DNA of 17,360 nucleotides, from assembly GCA_023388935.1 (NCBI GenBank), contig JAEWFG010000194.1, positions 1 through 17,360 on the forward strand, in the 5' to 3' direction. Numbering within the stretch: the first letter of the stretch is position 1; the number at the start of each line of letters is the position of its first letter. The stretch is from Pseudomonadota bacterium (lineage in GTDB: Bacteria; Pseudomonadota; Alphaproteobacteria; Rhizobiales; Xanthobacteraceae). A program made the translations under genes and the position numbers. The notes below the pieces were generated by a model that saw only the letters and a list, made by a program, of their open reading frames with translations, made no database searches and was not told the DNA's origin. Positions 7,795 to 15,818 of the stretch are shown piece by piece.

Positions 7795-8772
7795 ATGCTG
7801 CGGAGAACGGTATTTGGGCCTCCAATATCCTGCTCAAGAGCAATCGCGACGATCGGTTCGCGAAAAGCTCGCCGGCTGATGCGTGCGGCTGGTACCGTGG
7901 TGCGGGCCCACGGTGGTGAAACGGTGGCCGACGGCGTTGCGGAGGTCCTTGCTCCCCTTCGCAACGTGAGCGGCGGTGACTGCGACGTTCCCGAAATTCC
8001 GCTCAGAAGAGAGATCGGCGCTGACATCCAGGCTCCAGAGATCGCTGACGTAACCAGCGAGGAGCTCGCGGCAACAACGGCTGTCGAGCTGGCGCGGCCG
8101 GTCGAGTCCAAGCCATCACGAAGGGACACCTGCACACCTGCACCGATGCACTGCTGCATCTTGTCCTAAAGCACGACAGCGGCCTGCGGACCAATCGCCG
8201 CCTCAGCCATGTCTTTGTGATGGATGTGCCGGGCTTTGAGCAGGTGCTGGTCGTCTCAGACGCCGCGATCAACATTGCCCCCCGATCTCGAGGCCAAGGT
8301 CGACATCACGCAGAATGCAATCGATGTCGCGCTAGCCCTCGGTATTGACAAGCCGAAGGTGGGCGTTCTGTCCGCGGTGGAGACCGTGACGCCAAAGATC
8401 CCGTCCACCTTGGACGCCGCCATCTTGGCCATGGCCGATCGCGGGCAAATCCGAGGTGCCGTGGTCGATGGGCCGCTGGCAATGGATATGCCATCGATAT
8501 GGGAGCAGCAAGGACGAAGGGGATTACCTCTCTGGTCGCGGGTCATGCCGCGTCCTGATCGTGCCAAATCTCGAGGCCGGCAACATGCTTGCCAAGGAAC
8601 TCGTTTTCGTGGCAAGGCCGAGGCCGCCGGTCTCATTCTCGGCTGCAGCATTCCGACAATCCTGACCAGCCGCGCCGACGGCGAAAAGGCGCGACTTGCA
8701 TCCCTGCGCGATTACCGCGCTTGGCGCGCCGACGGAACCGCAACGATTCATCTCGAGCGGGCCGCCGAATAG
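7795..8772 (+). pseudogene. MaoC-phosphate acetyltransferase (Pta) remnant, multiply frameshifted
   Basis: Pieces in three frames match the bifunctional enoyl-CoA hydratase/phosphate acetyltransferase family, whose Pta half converts acetyl-phosphate to acetyl-CoA. The end of the MaoC part is seen (GETVADGVAEVLAP, 7915-7960), then Pta segments: AITKGHLHT, SGLRTNRRLSHVFVMDVPGF, SDAAINIAP, VGVLSAVETVTPKIPSTLDA, VPNLEAGNMLAKELVFVA and ILTSRADGEKARLAS. Frame changes occur near 8098, in the C6 run at 8278-8283 (one extra C), near 8487, 8550, 8614 and 8703. The 5' MaoC portion is missing, and an internal part of Pta, perhaps 60-70 residues, appears deleted before residue text APEIADV. The frame ends at TAG 8770-8772. 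It is plainly inactive. Confidence 0.88.
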
Positions 8773-8809
8773 GAATAGACCGGCTCATGCGAACCGGGAA
8801 GCTCGCGCC

Positions 8810-9238
8810 CTAGCTTCGCAGCTCCGCGCGACATCGTTCGGCAAAGTCACGAAGAATGTCGGATTTGACGCCAACGTCCGGTCGCTTCTCGGTGTTGAGC
8901 TCCGGAGAATAGTAGGTTTCGATGATCTGATCCATGACCCGCTCGGCCGCTTCTATCGTTCGGTCAGAGGCAAAAAGACGCAACTTGCCCATCGTCGCAT
9001 AGAGTGGGACGAGATGCGAGGGATCCTGAAGCGACGTATGCTGCAAAGCGTCCACGAACGCCTTTGAAGACAAATCGATGAATTCGACGAACAGGCGTTC
9101 ACGCCGAATGTCGTCTTGTGCACGCTGCCGTCTCTCGTCTTGACGGTGCTGCGTCAACCACGTGCTTGCAAGTGACGCGAGTGCCCCGATCGCCGAGCCA
9201 AACAGCGCTGAAAGCGCGGAAATATAGGCGGGATTCAT
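8810..9238 (-). CDS. Conserved hypothetical protein with one N-terminal membrane helix
   Basis: The 142-aa protein starts with a hydrophobic helix (about residues 5-28, ALSALFGSAIGALASLASTWL) followed by a charged, Arg/Gln/Asp-rich soluble part with helical segments (LFVEFIDLSSKAFVDALQH, TIEAAERVMDQIIETYYSPE). It is probably inner-membrane anchored with a cytoplasmic domain. Similar proteins are common in Hyphomicrobiales, but I know of no assigned function. It lies 57 bp downstream of the DUF3141 gene on the same strand and may be cotranscribed with it. Its ribosome site (AGAAAAGACGG) is mediocre. The frame is intact, and it is convergent with the MaoC-Pta remnant. Confidence 0.8.
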   Translation of the reverse strand: MNPAYISALSALFGSAIGALASLASTWLTQHRQDERRQRAQDDIRRERLFVEFIDLSSKAFVDALQHTSLQDPSHLVPLYATMGKLRLFASDRTIEAAERVMDQIIETYYSPELNTEKRPDVGVKSDILRDFAERCRAELRS

Positions 9239-9295
9239 ACCGTCTTTTCTGCCGCGATCACCGCACCCCGATTGCCCATCATATGCGCCTTGGAA

Positions 9296-11572
9296 TCATT
9301 CGGCTGCAACATCCGTCTTGCTTTCCGCCATCCCAGCTCCGAGCAGTTGCATGACCTTGTTCAGCCGGCGCTGCCCCTCGGCATTGAGTTTGCCGACGGT
9401 TGGGAGCGTTGTCTGGACCAGGTTGTTGAAAGAGCGGCGAGCCTCCGCATCCGGTGGCAACAGGGTCGGCAGCGCCTCGATCGCAGCGGATTCATTTACT
9501 GTCAGGATTGCCCACTGCTCACGCACAGCTGCCTTAAACTCGGACTCCGATACTTGCGGGTGTGCCAGGAGCAGCTTGCGAAGCGCCTCGAAGGTCGTCT
9601 TGTCGATTCGATGCTGGGACTTCCCGACATAAACCAAGGCTCGTGCCGCGGCATCGAGCGCCTTACCCTCGGCAATTCGTCCTTTCAGGCGACACTTCTC
9701 CTTTTCGGCAGCGGCCAGGACAGACGGCAACAGCCCGGGTCGCTGACGGGGCGGCCCGTTTTTTTGAGAGATCCCGCAAGCCGCCTGTACCAGAGGCGAG
9801 CCGTATACCGTGTGGAAGCTGCGCTCGACCTGCTCGTCCCGCACATCGCGGAAAATGTTGAGCGCCTGGATCATTGCTTTGGAGTATTGCTGCTGGATCG
9901 CGATGAAAGGATTGTCGGCCGAGGCGGGGCTACGCTCCGCCCGTACTTGATCGGCGATCGGGGAAACTGCTCGCATCATCGGATTTCTATCGGACAAGAA
10001 AGAATAGCCGAGGCGCAACGGGTTCAGATCAAGGACAGCCCGGGCGAGCTGGGGGCAGCTTACCATTTTGATCCAAGGCTGCACGAAGGTCTGATACACG
10101 GCGTTGTTGAGGTCTGAAACTCGAGCCACGGCTGCGAACTCGCGCTCGTCCTGTAGCGAATTGCAACCCAGCGCGCGAATGTCGTCCAGCCCACGTTCCT
10201 CGATGACCAGATCGAAATCGCTCTCGGTTCCCGGCCTGTCGGTGATCACGATCTCGTACAGCCCGGGCGGCATCGCGTCGATAAGCTCCATATTGTTGAT
10301 GAACTCAGCATGATCCTTCGCGGCCACTTTGGTGCCGACAAAGATGGCCAAATGACCAGCCTTGGCGTCGATCGTGTAGAAAATCCGCTGCCCACATTCT
10401 CGAATCTCATCGACGCTTTGGTAGTTGTCGAGGATCCAGTCCAGAGCCTGCTGCGGCGGCGTTATGTTGTCCCCGTGCGAACAGAAGCACACGATCGGAG
10501 TCTTGATCTCCCGGATATCGAGGCGAATGCCGTCGCTGGTGACGATCTGACCGGTCGAGAACTTATTGCCGATAAAGAGATTGTCCACCATCCACTGCAT
10601 TTCTTCGCCGCGTAGCAGCACAAAATCACCCCACCACCGTTCAAATTGCAAATACCGGCTTCCCTCGTGGTCCGGATCAGCCCAGACGTTGTACTGCTTG
10701 GTCCATAACGTATTCGCCGGGTTGAGATTATCGAAGTTGCCGACCAGCCAGGCCGCATCAAACATGCCGTTGCCCATATCACTCGTCATGCGATCGAGCC
10801 ATGATCCGCCGTACCATCCGCCCAGATAACGCATGGCGCTCTTGCCGTGGACACCCCCCCAGTAAGAGAGCGGCGTGCCCGCAAGCACGATTGGTCCGAC
10901 CAGATCGGGGCGCACGCATGCGGCCAGCATTGCGTGCCAACCGGCCTGGCAGTTGCCGAACACGAACGGCTTCCCGAGAGCCTTCGGATGCAGTTCAGCG
11001 ACCTTCTCGATGAAAACGGTATGTGCTCGCGCGACATCTTCAATCCGCTGGCCTTCCACCGGCGAGGCCGTAAAGCCGGCAAAGTAGACGGCGTGCCCGG
11101 CCCTGAATGCTTCGCCGATCTCGCTCAATTGCTTGAAGCCGCCGATGCCTGGTCCCTGCCCAGCGCGCGGATCTATGACGTAGACGGGACGCTTCCGCTG
11201 ATCGATCTCGGCCCCCTCCGGCGGAATGATGCGGACAAGCGAGTAGTTGACAGGACGAGGCAATTCGTCGCCTCGCATCACCAACTCGCTGTCATAAATT
11301 AGAACGGAAGTCACACCGTGAGCCAACATCGCTTCGTGCTGGTTGCCGCGTCGGCGTAGGATGTCCAGGAACAAAACCGATCTCTGCCAAAAATCCCGGG
11401 CATACTCCGTAAAAGCAGTTGACGGAACCGCTTTCTCCCAAACCCGCATGTGCTCACTGAGTTTATTCAGACCGCTTGGCGCCGCCTCGCGTATCTCGCT
11501 CGACAACTCCTCCAGCACTCGCGGCGGCCTCAGGACTTGAAGCGGGCTCCCATCGGTCATGGCTTCGGTCAT
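9296..11572 (-). CDS. DUF3141-family PhaC-like alpha/beta hydrolase
   Basis: A 758-aa protein of the DUF3141 type, related to polyhydroxyalkanoate synthases. The nucleophile elbow is FGNCQAGW with Cys208; candidate partners are Asp368 in SHGDNITPP and His407 in AKAGHLAIF. The Cys-to-Asp spacing of 160 is close to that in class I PhaC, and a Cys nucleophile is typical of PHA synthases rather than lipases. Residues after about 450 form a long extension not found in PhaC, containing helical, Ala-rich segments. No signal peptide is present. The start at 11572 is chosen over the in-frame ATG at 11617 because AAGGAGG lies just before it. Actual polymerase activity is not established for this family. 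A FixK/FNR box at 11718-11731 lies upstream and is shared with the exporter operon. Confidence 0.85.
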   Translation of the reverse strand: MTEAMTDGSPLQVLRPPRVLEELSSEIREAAPSGLNKLSEHMRVWEKAVPSTAFTEYARDFWQRSVLFLDILRRRGNQHEAMLAHGVTSVLIYDSELVMRGDELPRPVNYSLVRIIPPEGAEIDQRKRPVYVIDPRAGQGPGIGGFKQLSEIGEAFRAGHAVYFAGFTASPVEGQRIEDVARAHTVFIEKVAELHPKALGKPFVFGNCQAGWHAMLAACVRPDLVGPIVLAGTPLSYWGGVHGKSAMRYLGGWYGGSWLDRMTSDMGNGMFDAAWLVGNFDNLNPANTLWTKQYNVWADPDHEGSRYLQFERWWGDFVLLRGEEMQWMVDNLFIGNKFSTGQIVTSDGIRLDIREIKTPIVCFCSHGDNITPPQQALDWILDNYQSVDEIRECGQRIFYTIDAKAGHLAIFVGTKVAAKDHAEFINNMELIDAMPPGLYEIVITDRPGTESDFDLVIEERGLDDIRALGCNSLQDEREFAAVARVSDLNNAVYQTFVQPWIKMVSCPQLARAVLDLNPLRLGYSFLSDRNPMMRAVSPIADQVRAERSPASADNPFIAIQQQYSKAMIQALNIFRDVRDEQVERSFHTVYGSPLVQAACGISQKNGPPRQRPGLLPSVLAAAEKEKCRLKGRIAEGKALDAAARALVYVGKSQHRIDKTTFEALRKLLLAHPQVSESEFKAAVREQWAILTVNESAAIEALPTLLPPDAEARRSFNNLVQTTLPTVGKLNAEGQRRLNKVMQLLGAGMAESKTDVAAE

Positions 11573-11690
11573 TGCGTCCTCCTTCTGCTGCTCGCGGAGT
11601 CCTGAACACGTGAGCACTTAGCTTGCGCTCGGATATCGCCTGGCCAGCGGCGCCTCGACCGCCCGTAAGCAGACCAGCTGAGTAATGTTC

Positions 11691-11758
11691 AATTTACTTC
11701 CGTGCTGGCCACCGACTTTGATTGAGATCAATCGATCACCTGCCCGACCTGTCATTAT
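11691..11758. promoter_or_regulatory. Bidirectional FixK/FNR-type promoter region
   Basis: TTGATTGAGATCAA at 11718-11731 is a perfect match to the FixK/FNR consensus TTGAT-N4-ATCAA. To the right, CATTAT at 11753-11758 sits at the -10 position of a class II promoter with transcription from about 11766, ahead of the exporter operon. To the left, TAAATT (11696-11691 on the minus strand) sits at the mirror position, with transcription from about 11683 toward the DUF3141 gene. One operator may therefore serve both directions. The operator is seen; both transcription starts are inferred. Confidence 0.7.
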
Positions 11759-11839
11759 GGTCGCGGACTCCCGTCCTAGAGGTCGAAAGATCGTTTAGTG
11801 AAAGACGTGCTTACCTGTCGTCATAAGGGGAGAACCATC

Positions 11840-13033
11840 GTGCCCGCAGATTCTGACTCGTCGCCGCATTTCAAGCGGCTACAACAGAGGCATTTGACCG
11901 CGCGGCAGCAGCACCCGGTGCCTTCTGCGCATAAGCGTTCACAATTGGTGAGGTTTGTGAGCGCTGCTTTGCGGAGACCGGCGCTAACTTCCCTTGCTCT
12001 GCTAGCGATTGCATCGGTGCCAGGCGCATCGGACAATTCCCTGTTTATCGCCGGTGCTCTTGCCCAAGCGAAGCCGCCGGAAGCAATCGAAAAGGCCAAG
12101 AAAGCCGTCGAAACGCTGATCAATCATTTGCGTGGCCGCGATATGCCCGAGGGAATCGTGAAAACGAACGGGCGCATCGAAGCAACACAAGTGGACGTCG
12201 CGGCAAAATATCCAGGCCGGCTGGCAACGCTGACCGTTGATGAGGGCGATGAGGTCACTGCCGGACAGATGGTCGCCACCATCTCGTCACCGGAAACCGA
12301 AGCCCAGCTGCGCTCCGCGCAGGCCCAGGTGCTCAAAGCGAAACAGGCCTACGCCGAAGCGGTCGCGCTCATCGCGCAGCGCAACAGCGATTTGACCTTC
12401 GCCAGGACCGACTACGAGCGTGGAAAGACTTTACTGCAAAGCGGGAATATCGCGCAACAGGTTGTCGATCAGCGGCGCAACAAATTCGAAGCAGCGGATG
12501 CCGGCTATACTGCTGCGCTTGCCCAGCGTGACGAGGCCGACGCTTCGATCAAATCGGCCGAAGCCGACGTCGAGCGACTGCAATCGATTCTGGTGGATCT
12601 TGCCTTGGTCTCGCCAAGGAGCGGACGCGTGCAATATCGGCTTGCCCGCGCCGGAGAAGTGATCTCCGCCGGCCAACGGATTCTGACCATCCTGGATCTC
12701 AACGACGTTTACATGACGATCTACTTGCCGGCGGAACAGGCCGGCCGACTTACCATCGGCGACGAGGCGAGAACCATTCTCGATCCGGTCCCCCAATACG
12801 TCCTTCCCAACACTGTGAGCTTTGTAGCAACCGAAGCCCAGTTCACCCCCAAGAGCGTTGAGACGTCCGAGGAGCGAGAGAAGCTGATGTTTCGCGTCAA
12901 GCTCCAGGGCGACCCCAAGGTGCTGGATCAATATCACAGGTTTGTAAAAACTGGTGTGCGCGGTCTCGCCTTCGTGCGCACCGATCCGAAGATCGCTTGG
13001 CCCCAAGAGCTCGAGGTTAAGCTTCCGCAATGA
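11840..13033 (+). CDS. HlyD-family periplasmic adaptor of an RbbA-type exporter (YhiI-like)
   Basis: Membrane-fusion proteins link an inner-membrane ABC exporter to the outer membrane. From GTG 11840 the protein has 397 aa: a basic N-terminus, a hydrophobic stretch (ALTSLALLAIASVPGA) acting as anchor or signal and ending near AGALAQA, a biotinyl-lipoyl-like half-motif (GRIEATQVDVAAKYPGRLA then VDEGDEVTAGQMVA), a long coiled-coil hairpin (AQLRSAQAQVLKAKQAYAEA through SAEADVERLQSIL), the second lipoyl half (SPRSGRVQYRLARAGEVISAGQ) and a beta-barrel. GTG 11840 is preferred because AAGGGGAGA precedes it; an in-frame GTG at 11798 would add 14 residues. It overlaps the next gene by 4 nt (ATGA), indicating translational coupling. 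Confidence 0.9.
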   Translation: MPADSDSSPHFKRLQQRHLTARQQHPVPSAHKRSQLVRFVSAALRRPALTSLALLAIASVPGASDNSLFIAGALAQAKPPEAIEKAKKAVETLINHLRGRDMPEGIVKTNGRIEATQVDVAAKYPGRLATLTVDEGDEVTAGQMVATISSPETEAQLRSAQAQVLKAKQAYAEAVALIAQRNSDLTFARTDYERGKTLLQSGNIAQQVVDQRRNKFEAADAGYTAALAQRDEADASIKSAEADVERLQSILVDLALVSPRSGRVQYRLARAGEVISAGQRILTILDLNDVYMTIYLPAEQAGRLTIGDEARTILDPVPQYVLPNTVSFVATEAQFTPKSVETSEEREKLMFRVKLQGDPKVLDQYHRFVKTGVRGLAFVRTDPKIAWPQELEVKLPQ

Positions 13034-15816
13034 CGGATACCGTTGTCGCCAACATCCAGCAGATCACGCACCGGTACGGCAAGACGCTCGCGCTGAACGA
13101 TCTCTCGCTCGATATTCCTGCCCGGTGTATGGCGGGATTGATCGGCCCCGACGGCGTCGGCAAGTCCACCTTGCTCGCCCTCATTTCTGGCGTGCGCAAA
13201 ATTCAAACCGGCAAAGTCACAGTGCTCGACGGAAACATGGCAGATGAGCACCACCTCAGGTCGAGTTACGGCCGCATAGCCTATATGCCGCAAGGATTGG
13301 GCCGCAATCTCTATCCGACGCTCAGCGTTTTCGACAACATCGATTTCTTTGGTCGCCTGTTTGGCCAGGGCGGAGCCGAGCGCCGCACGCGCATCGACGA
13401 GTTGCTGAAGGCCACTGGTCTGGACCCGTTCGGAGATCGGCCTTGCGGAAAACTATCGGGCGGCATGAAACAGAAGGTCAGCCTCTGCTGCTCGCTGATG
13501 CACGATCCCGATCTGCTTGTTCTTGATGAGCCTACCACAGGCGTCGATCCGCTCTCGCGTCGACAGTTCTGGGAGCTGATCGATTCCATCCGCGTACGCC
13601 GCCCGCAAATGAGCGTGATCGTCGCAACAGCGTACATGGACGAGGCGAGCCGCTTCGATTGGCTGGCCGCGATGGATGATGGTAAGGTCATCGCGCACGG
13701 CGCGCCGAAGGAGATCCTCCAAAAGGCCAACAAGACCTCGCTCGATGACGCGTTCATCGCACTGCTTCCACCGGAAAAGCGCGGTCAGCATCAGGAGGTC
13801 ATCGTGCCGCCGCGCGCCGAGAGCGACGACAAGACGGCGGCGATCGAGACGGATGGGCTGACCCGCCGGTTCGGCGATTTCGTTGCAGTAGACCATGTGA
13901 GCATACGCATCGGACGCGGCGAGATTTTCGGCTTCCTCGGCTCGAACGGCTGCGGAAAAACCACCACGATGAAGATGATGACGGGCTTGCTCCCGGTCAC
14001 CGAAGGCTCTGCCAAATTATTCGGCAAACCGATGGCCGCCGATGACATGGAATCTCGTCAGAACGTCGGCTACATGTCGCAGGCTTTCTCGCTCTACAGC
14101 GAGCTAACCGTGCGGCAGAACCTGGAGCTTCACGCGCACCTTTATCATCTCCCTACGAATGAGATCGAAGCTCGATTGACCGAGCTGCTGGAGAAATATG
14201 ATCTGAAGGATGTGGCGGACGCGAAGCCTGAAAGCCTGCCGCTTGGTGTCAAGCAGCGACTGCAGCTCGCGGTCGCCGTGCTGCACCGGCCGCCCATGCT
14301 CATTCTCGACGAACCTACTTCGGGGGTTGACCCCGTGGCGCGCGATGCGTTCTGGCGCACGCTGATCGATCTCTCCCGCAATGATGGCGTCACGATCTTT
14401 CTGTCGACCCACTTCATGAACGAAGCCGATCGCTGCGACCGTATCTCGCTGATGCATCAAGGTCGGGTGCTCGCGGTGGGCGTGCCGAAAGAACTCGTCA
14501 AGGAGCGAGGCAGCGCTTCCCTCGAGGATGCCTTCATCTCGTATTTGGAGGAGGCCGGCGGAGCCGGCAAGGACAAGAAGTCCGAACCGCCCGAACCGGC
14601 AACCGCGCCAGCCGAGAGGGTTGAACCGCCCAAGCCGACGGCATCAGCTCAAGCCATGACATCCCGCTCGTCCAGACGGTTTGATCCGGGACGACTGTGG
14701 GCCTACGCCCGCCGAGAAACGATGGAGCTCTTGCGCGATCCTTTCCGGCTGGCGTTCGCCTTCATCGGCCCCGTCGTCATGATGTTTGCCATGGGCTATG
14801 GCATCACATTCGACGTCGAGAACCTGAAATATGCGGCCTTCGACCAGGACCGCACGCCGGAAAGCAGGCGGCTACTCGAAAGCTTCTCCGGCTCACGCTA
14901 TTTCACCGAACGGCCGCCGATCGAGTCCACAGCCCAACTCGAGCGACGCATGCAGAGCGGAGAACTCGCTGTCGCGGTCGAAATTCCGGCGGGCTTCGGC
15001 CGGGATCTGGCAAACCTGCGCTCACCCGAGGTCGCCTTCTGGATAGACGGTGCCATGCCGTTCCGCGGCGAAACTGCCAAAGGCTACGTCAACGGACTGT
15101 TGCTGCGTTTTGAGCAGGATCTGATTACAGAGCGCTTTGGCCCCAACGTGCCGTCCAATGTCTATCTCGGAAGGGTCAATCTTGAAAACCGCTTCCGCTA
15201 TAACCAAGCTTTCAAGAGTGTTTTCTCCATGGTTCCAAGCGTGGTCGTGATCATGCTGATCCTGATCCCTGCCATCATGGCAACCATCGGTGTCGTCCGC
15301 GAGGTGGAGACCGGTTCGATCGCCAATTTCCGCTCTACCCCCATCAGCAAGCTGGAATTCCTCATGGGCAAGCTATTCCCCTACGTCGTCGTCGGGATGC
15401 TGACGTTCCTTCTCCTGATCCTGATGGCGCTCACGGTTTTCCACGTTCCAGTCAAAGGATCATTCGGAGCGCTTGCGGTCGGAGCTTTGCTTTACGTTTT
15501 CTCGACTTGCGGGTTCGGGCAGCTTGTCTCGACCTTCACAAAGACCCAGGTCGCGGCTGTGTTCGCGACCACAGTTCTCTCCATCATCCCCACCGTCAAT
15601 TTTTCAGGTCTGCTCGTACCCGTGTCCTCCCTCACCGGGCCGGGGAGGATTATTGGCCTGATGTTCCCGGCGGCCTGGTTTCAGCCGATCAGCGTCGGGA
15701 CATTCACCAAGGGACTCACCTATTCTGATCTCGGGTTCAACGCGTTCGTCCTTGCGCTGTTTGCCCTCGGCTATTTTACCGCCGCTCACATGTTCCTGCG
15801 GAAACAGGAGAGCTAA
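13030..15816 (+). CDS. rbbA: RbbA-type fused ABC transporter (two ATPase domains plus ABC-2 permease)
   Basis: The 928-aa protein has the same architecture and nearly the same length as E. coli RbbA. ATPase 1 has Walker A GPDGVGKST (residues 39-47), signature LSGGMKQK and Walker B LLVLDEPTTGVDP. ATPase 2 has Walker A GSNGCGKT (304-311), the atypical signature LPLGVKQRL and Walker B LILDEPTSGVDP. A Pro/Lys-rich linker (about 515-550) leads to an ABC-2 permease (from about 555) with one helix (FRLAFAFIGPVVMMFAMGYG), a periplasmic domain and a cluster of C-terminal helices. RbbA was described as a ribosome-associated ATPase in E. coli, but this operon context supports an export role. The substrate is unknown. 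It is the second gene of the operon, overlapping the adaptor gene by 4 nt and lying 2 nt before the next permease. Confidence 0.94.
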   Translation: MTDTVVANIQQITHRYGKTLALNDLSLDIPARCMAGLIGPDGVGKSTLLALISGVRKIQTGKVTVLDGNMADEHHLRSSYGRIAYMPQGLGRNLYPTLSVFDNIDFFGRLFGQGGAERRTRIDELLKATGLDPFGDRPCGKLSGGMKQKVSLCCSLMHDPDLLVLDEPTTGVDPLSRRQFWELIDSIRVRRPQMSVIVATAYMDEASRFDWLAAMDDGKVIAHGAPKEILQKANKTSLDDAFIALLPPEKRGQHQEVIVPPRAESDDKTAAIETDGLTRRFGDFVAVDHVSIRIGRGEIFGFLGSNGCGKTTTMKMMTGLLPVTEGSAKLFGKPMAADDMESRQNVGYMSQAFSLYSELTVRQNLELHAHLYHLPTNEIEARLTELLEKYDLKDVADAKPESLPLGVKQRLQLAVAVLHRPPMLILDEPTSGVDPVARDAFWRTLIDLSRNDGVTIFLSTHFMNEADRCDRISLMHQGRVLAVGVPKELVKERGSASLEDAFISYLEEAGGAGKDKKSEPPEPATAPAERVEPPKPTASAQAMTSRSSRRFDPGRLWAYARRETMELLRDPFRLAFAFIGPVVMMFAMGYGITFDVENLKYAAFDQDRTPESRRLLESFSGSRYFTERPPIESTAQLERRMQSGELAVAVEIPAGFGRDLANLRSPEVAFWIDGAMPFRGETAKGYVNGLLLRFEQDLITERFGPNVPSNVYLGRVNLENRFRYNQAFKSVFSMVPSVVVIMLILIPAIMATIGVVREVETGSIANFRSTPISKLEFLMGKLFPYVVVGMLTFLLLILMALTVFHVPVKGSFGALAVGALLYVFSTCGFGQLVSTFTKTQVAAVFATTVLSIIPTVNFSGLLVPVSSLTGPGRIIGLMFPAAWFQPISVGTFTKGLTYSDLGFNAFVLALFALGYFTAAHMFLRKQES

Positions 15817-15818
15817 AG

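Noticed and set aside
4960..8772. Poor sequence quality as the cause of all frameshifts in this stretch
   Set aside because: About 11 kb of flanking coding sequence has no frameshift, the 141-aa gene inside the stretch is intact, and the Pta remnant also has larger deletions. Single homopolymer cases such as the C6 run at 8278 could still be errors.
9272..10117. 281-codon plus-strand open frame
   Set aside because: It is antisense to the DUF3141 gene, which has a ribosome site and recognisable catalytic motifs; the plus-strand product has none.
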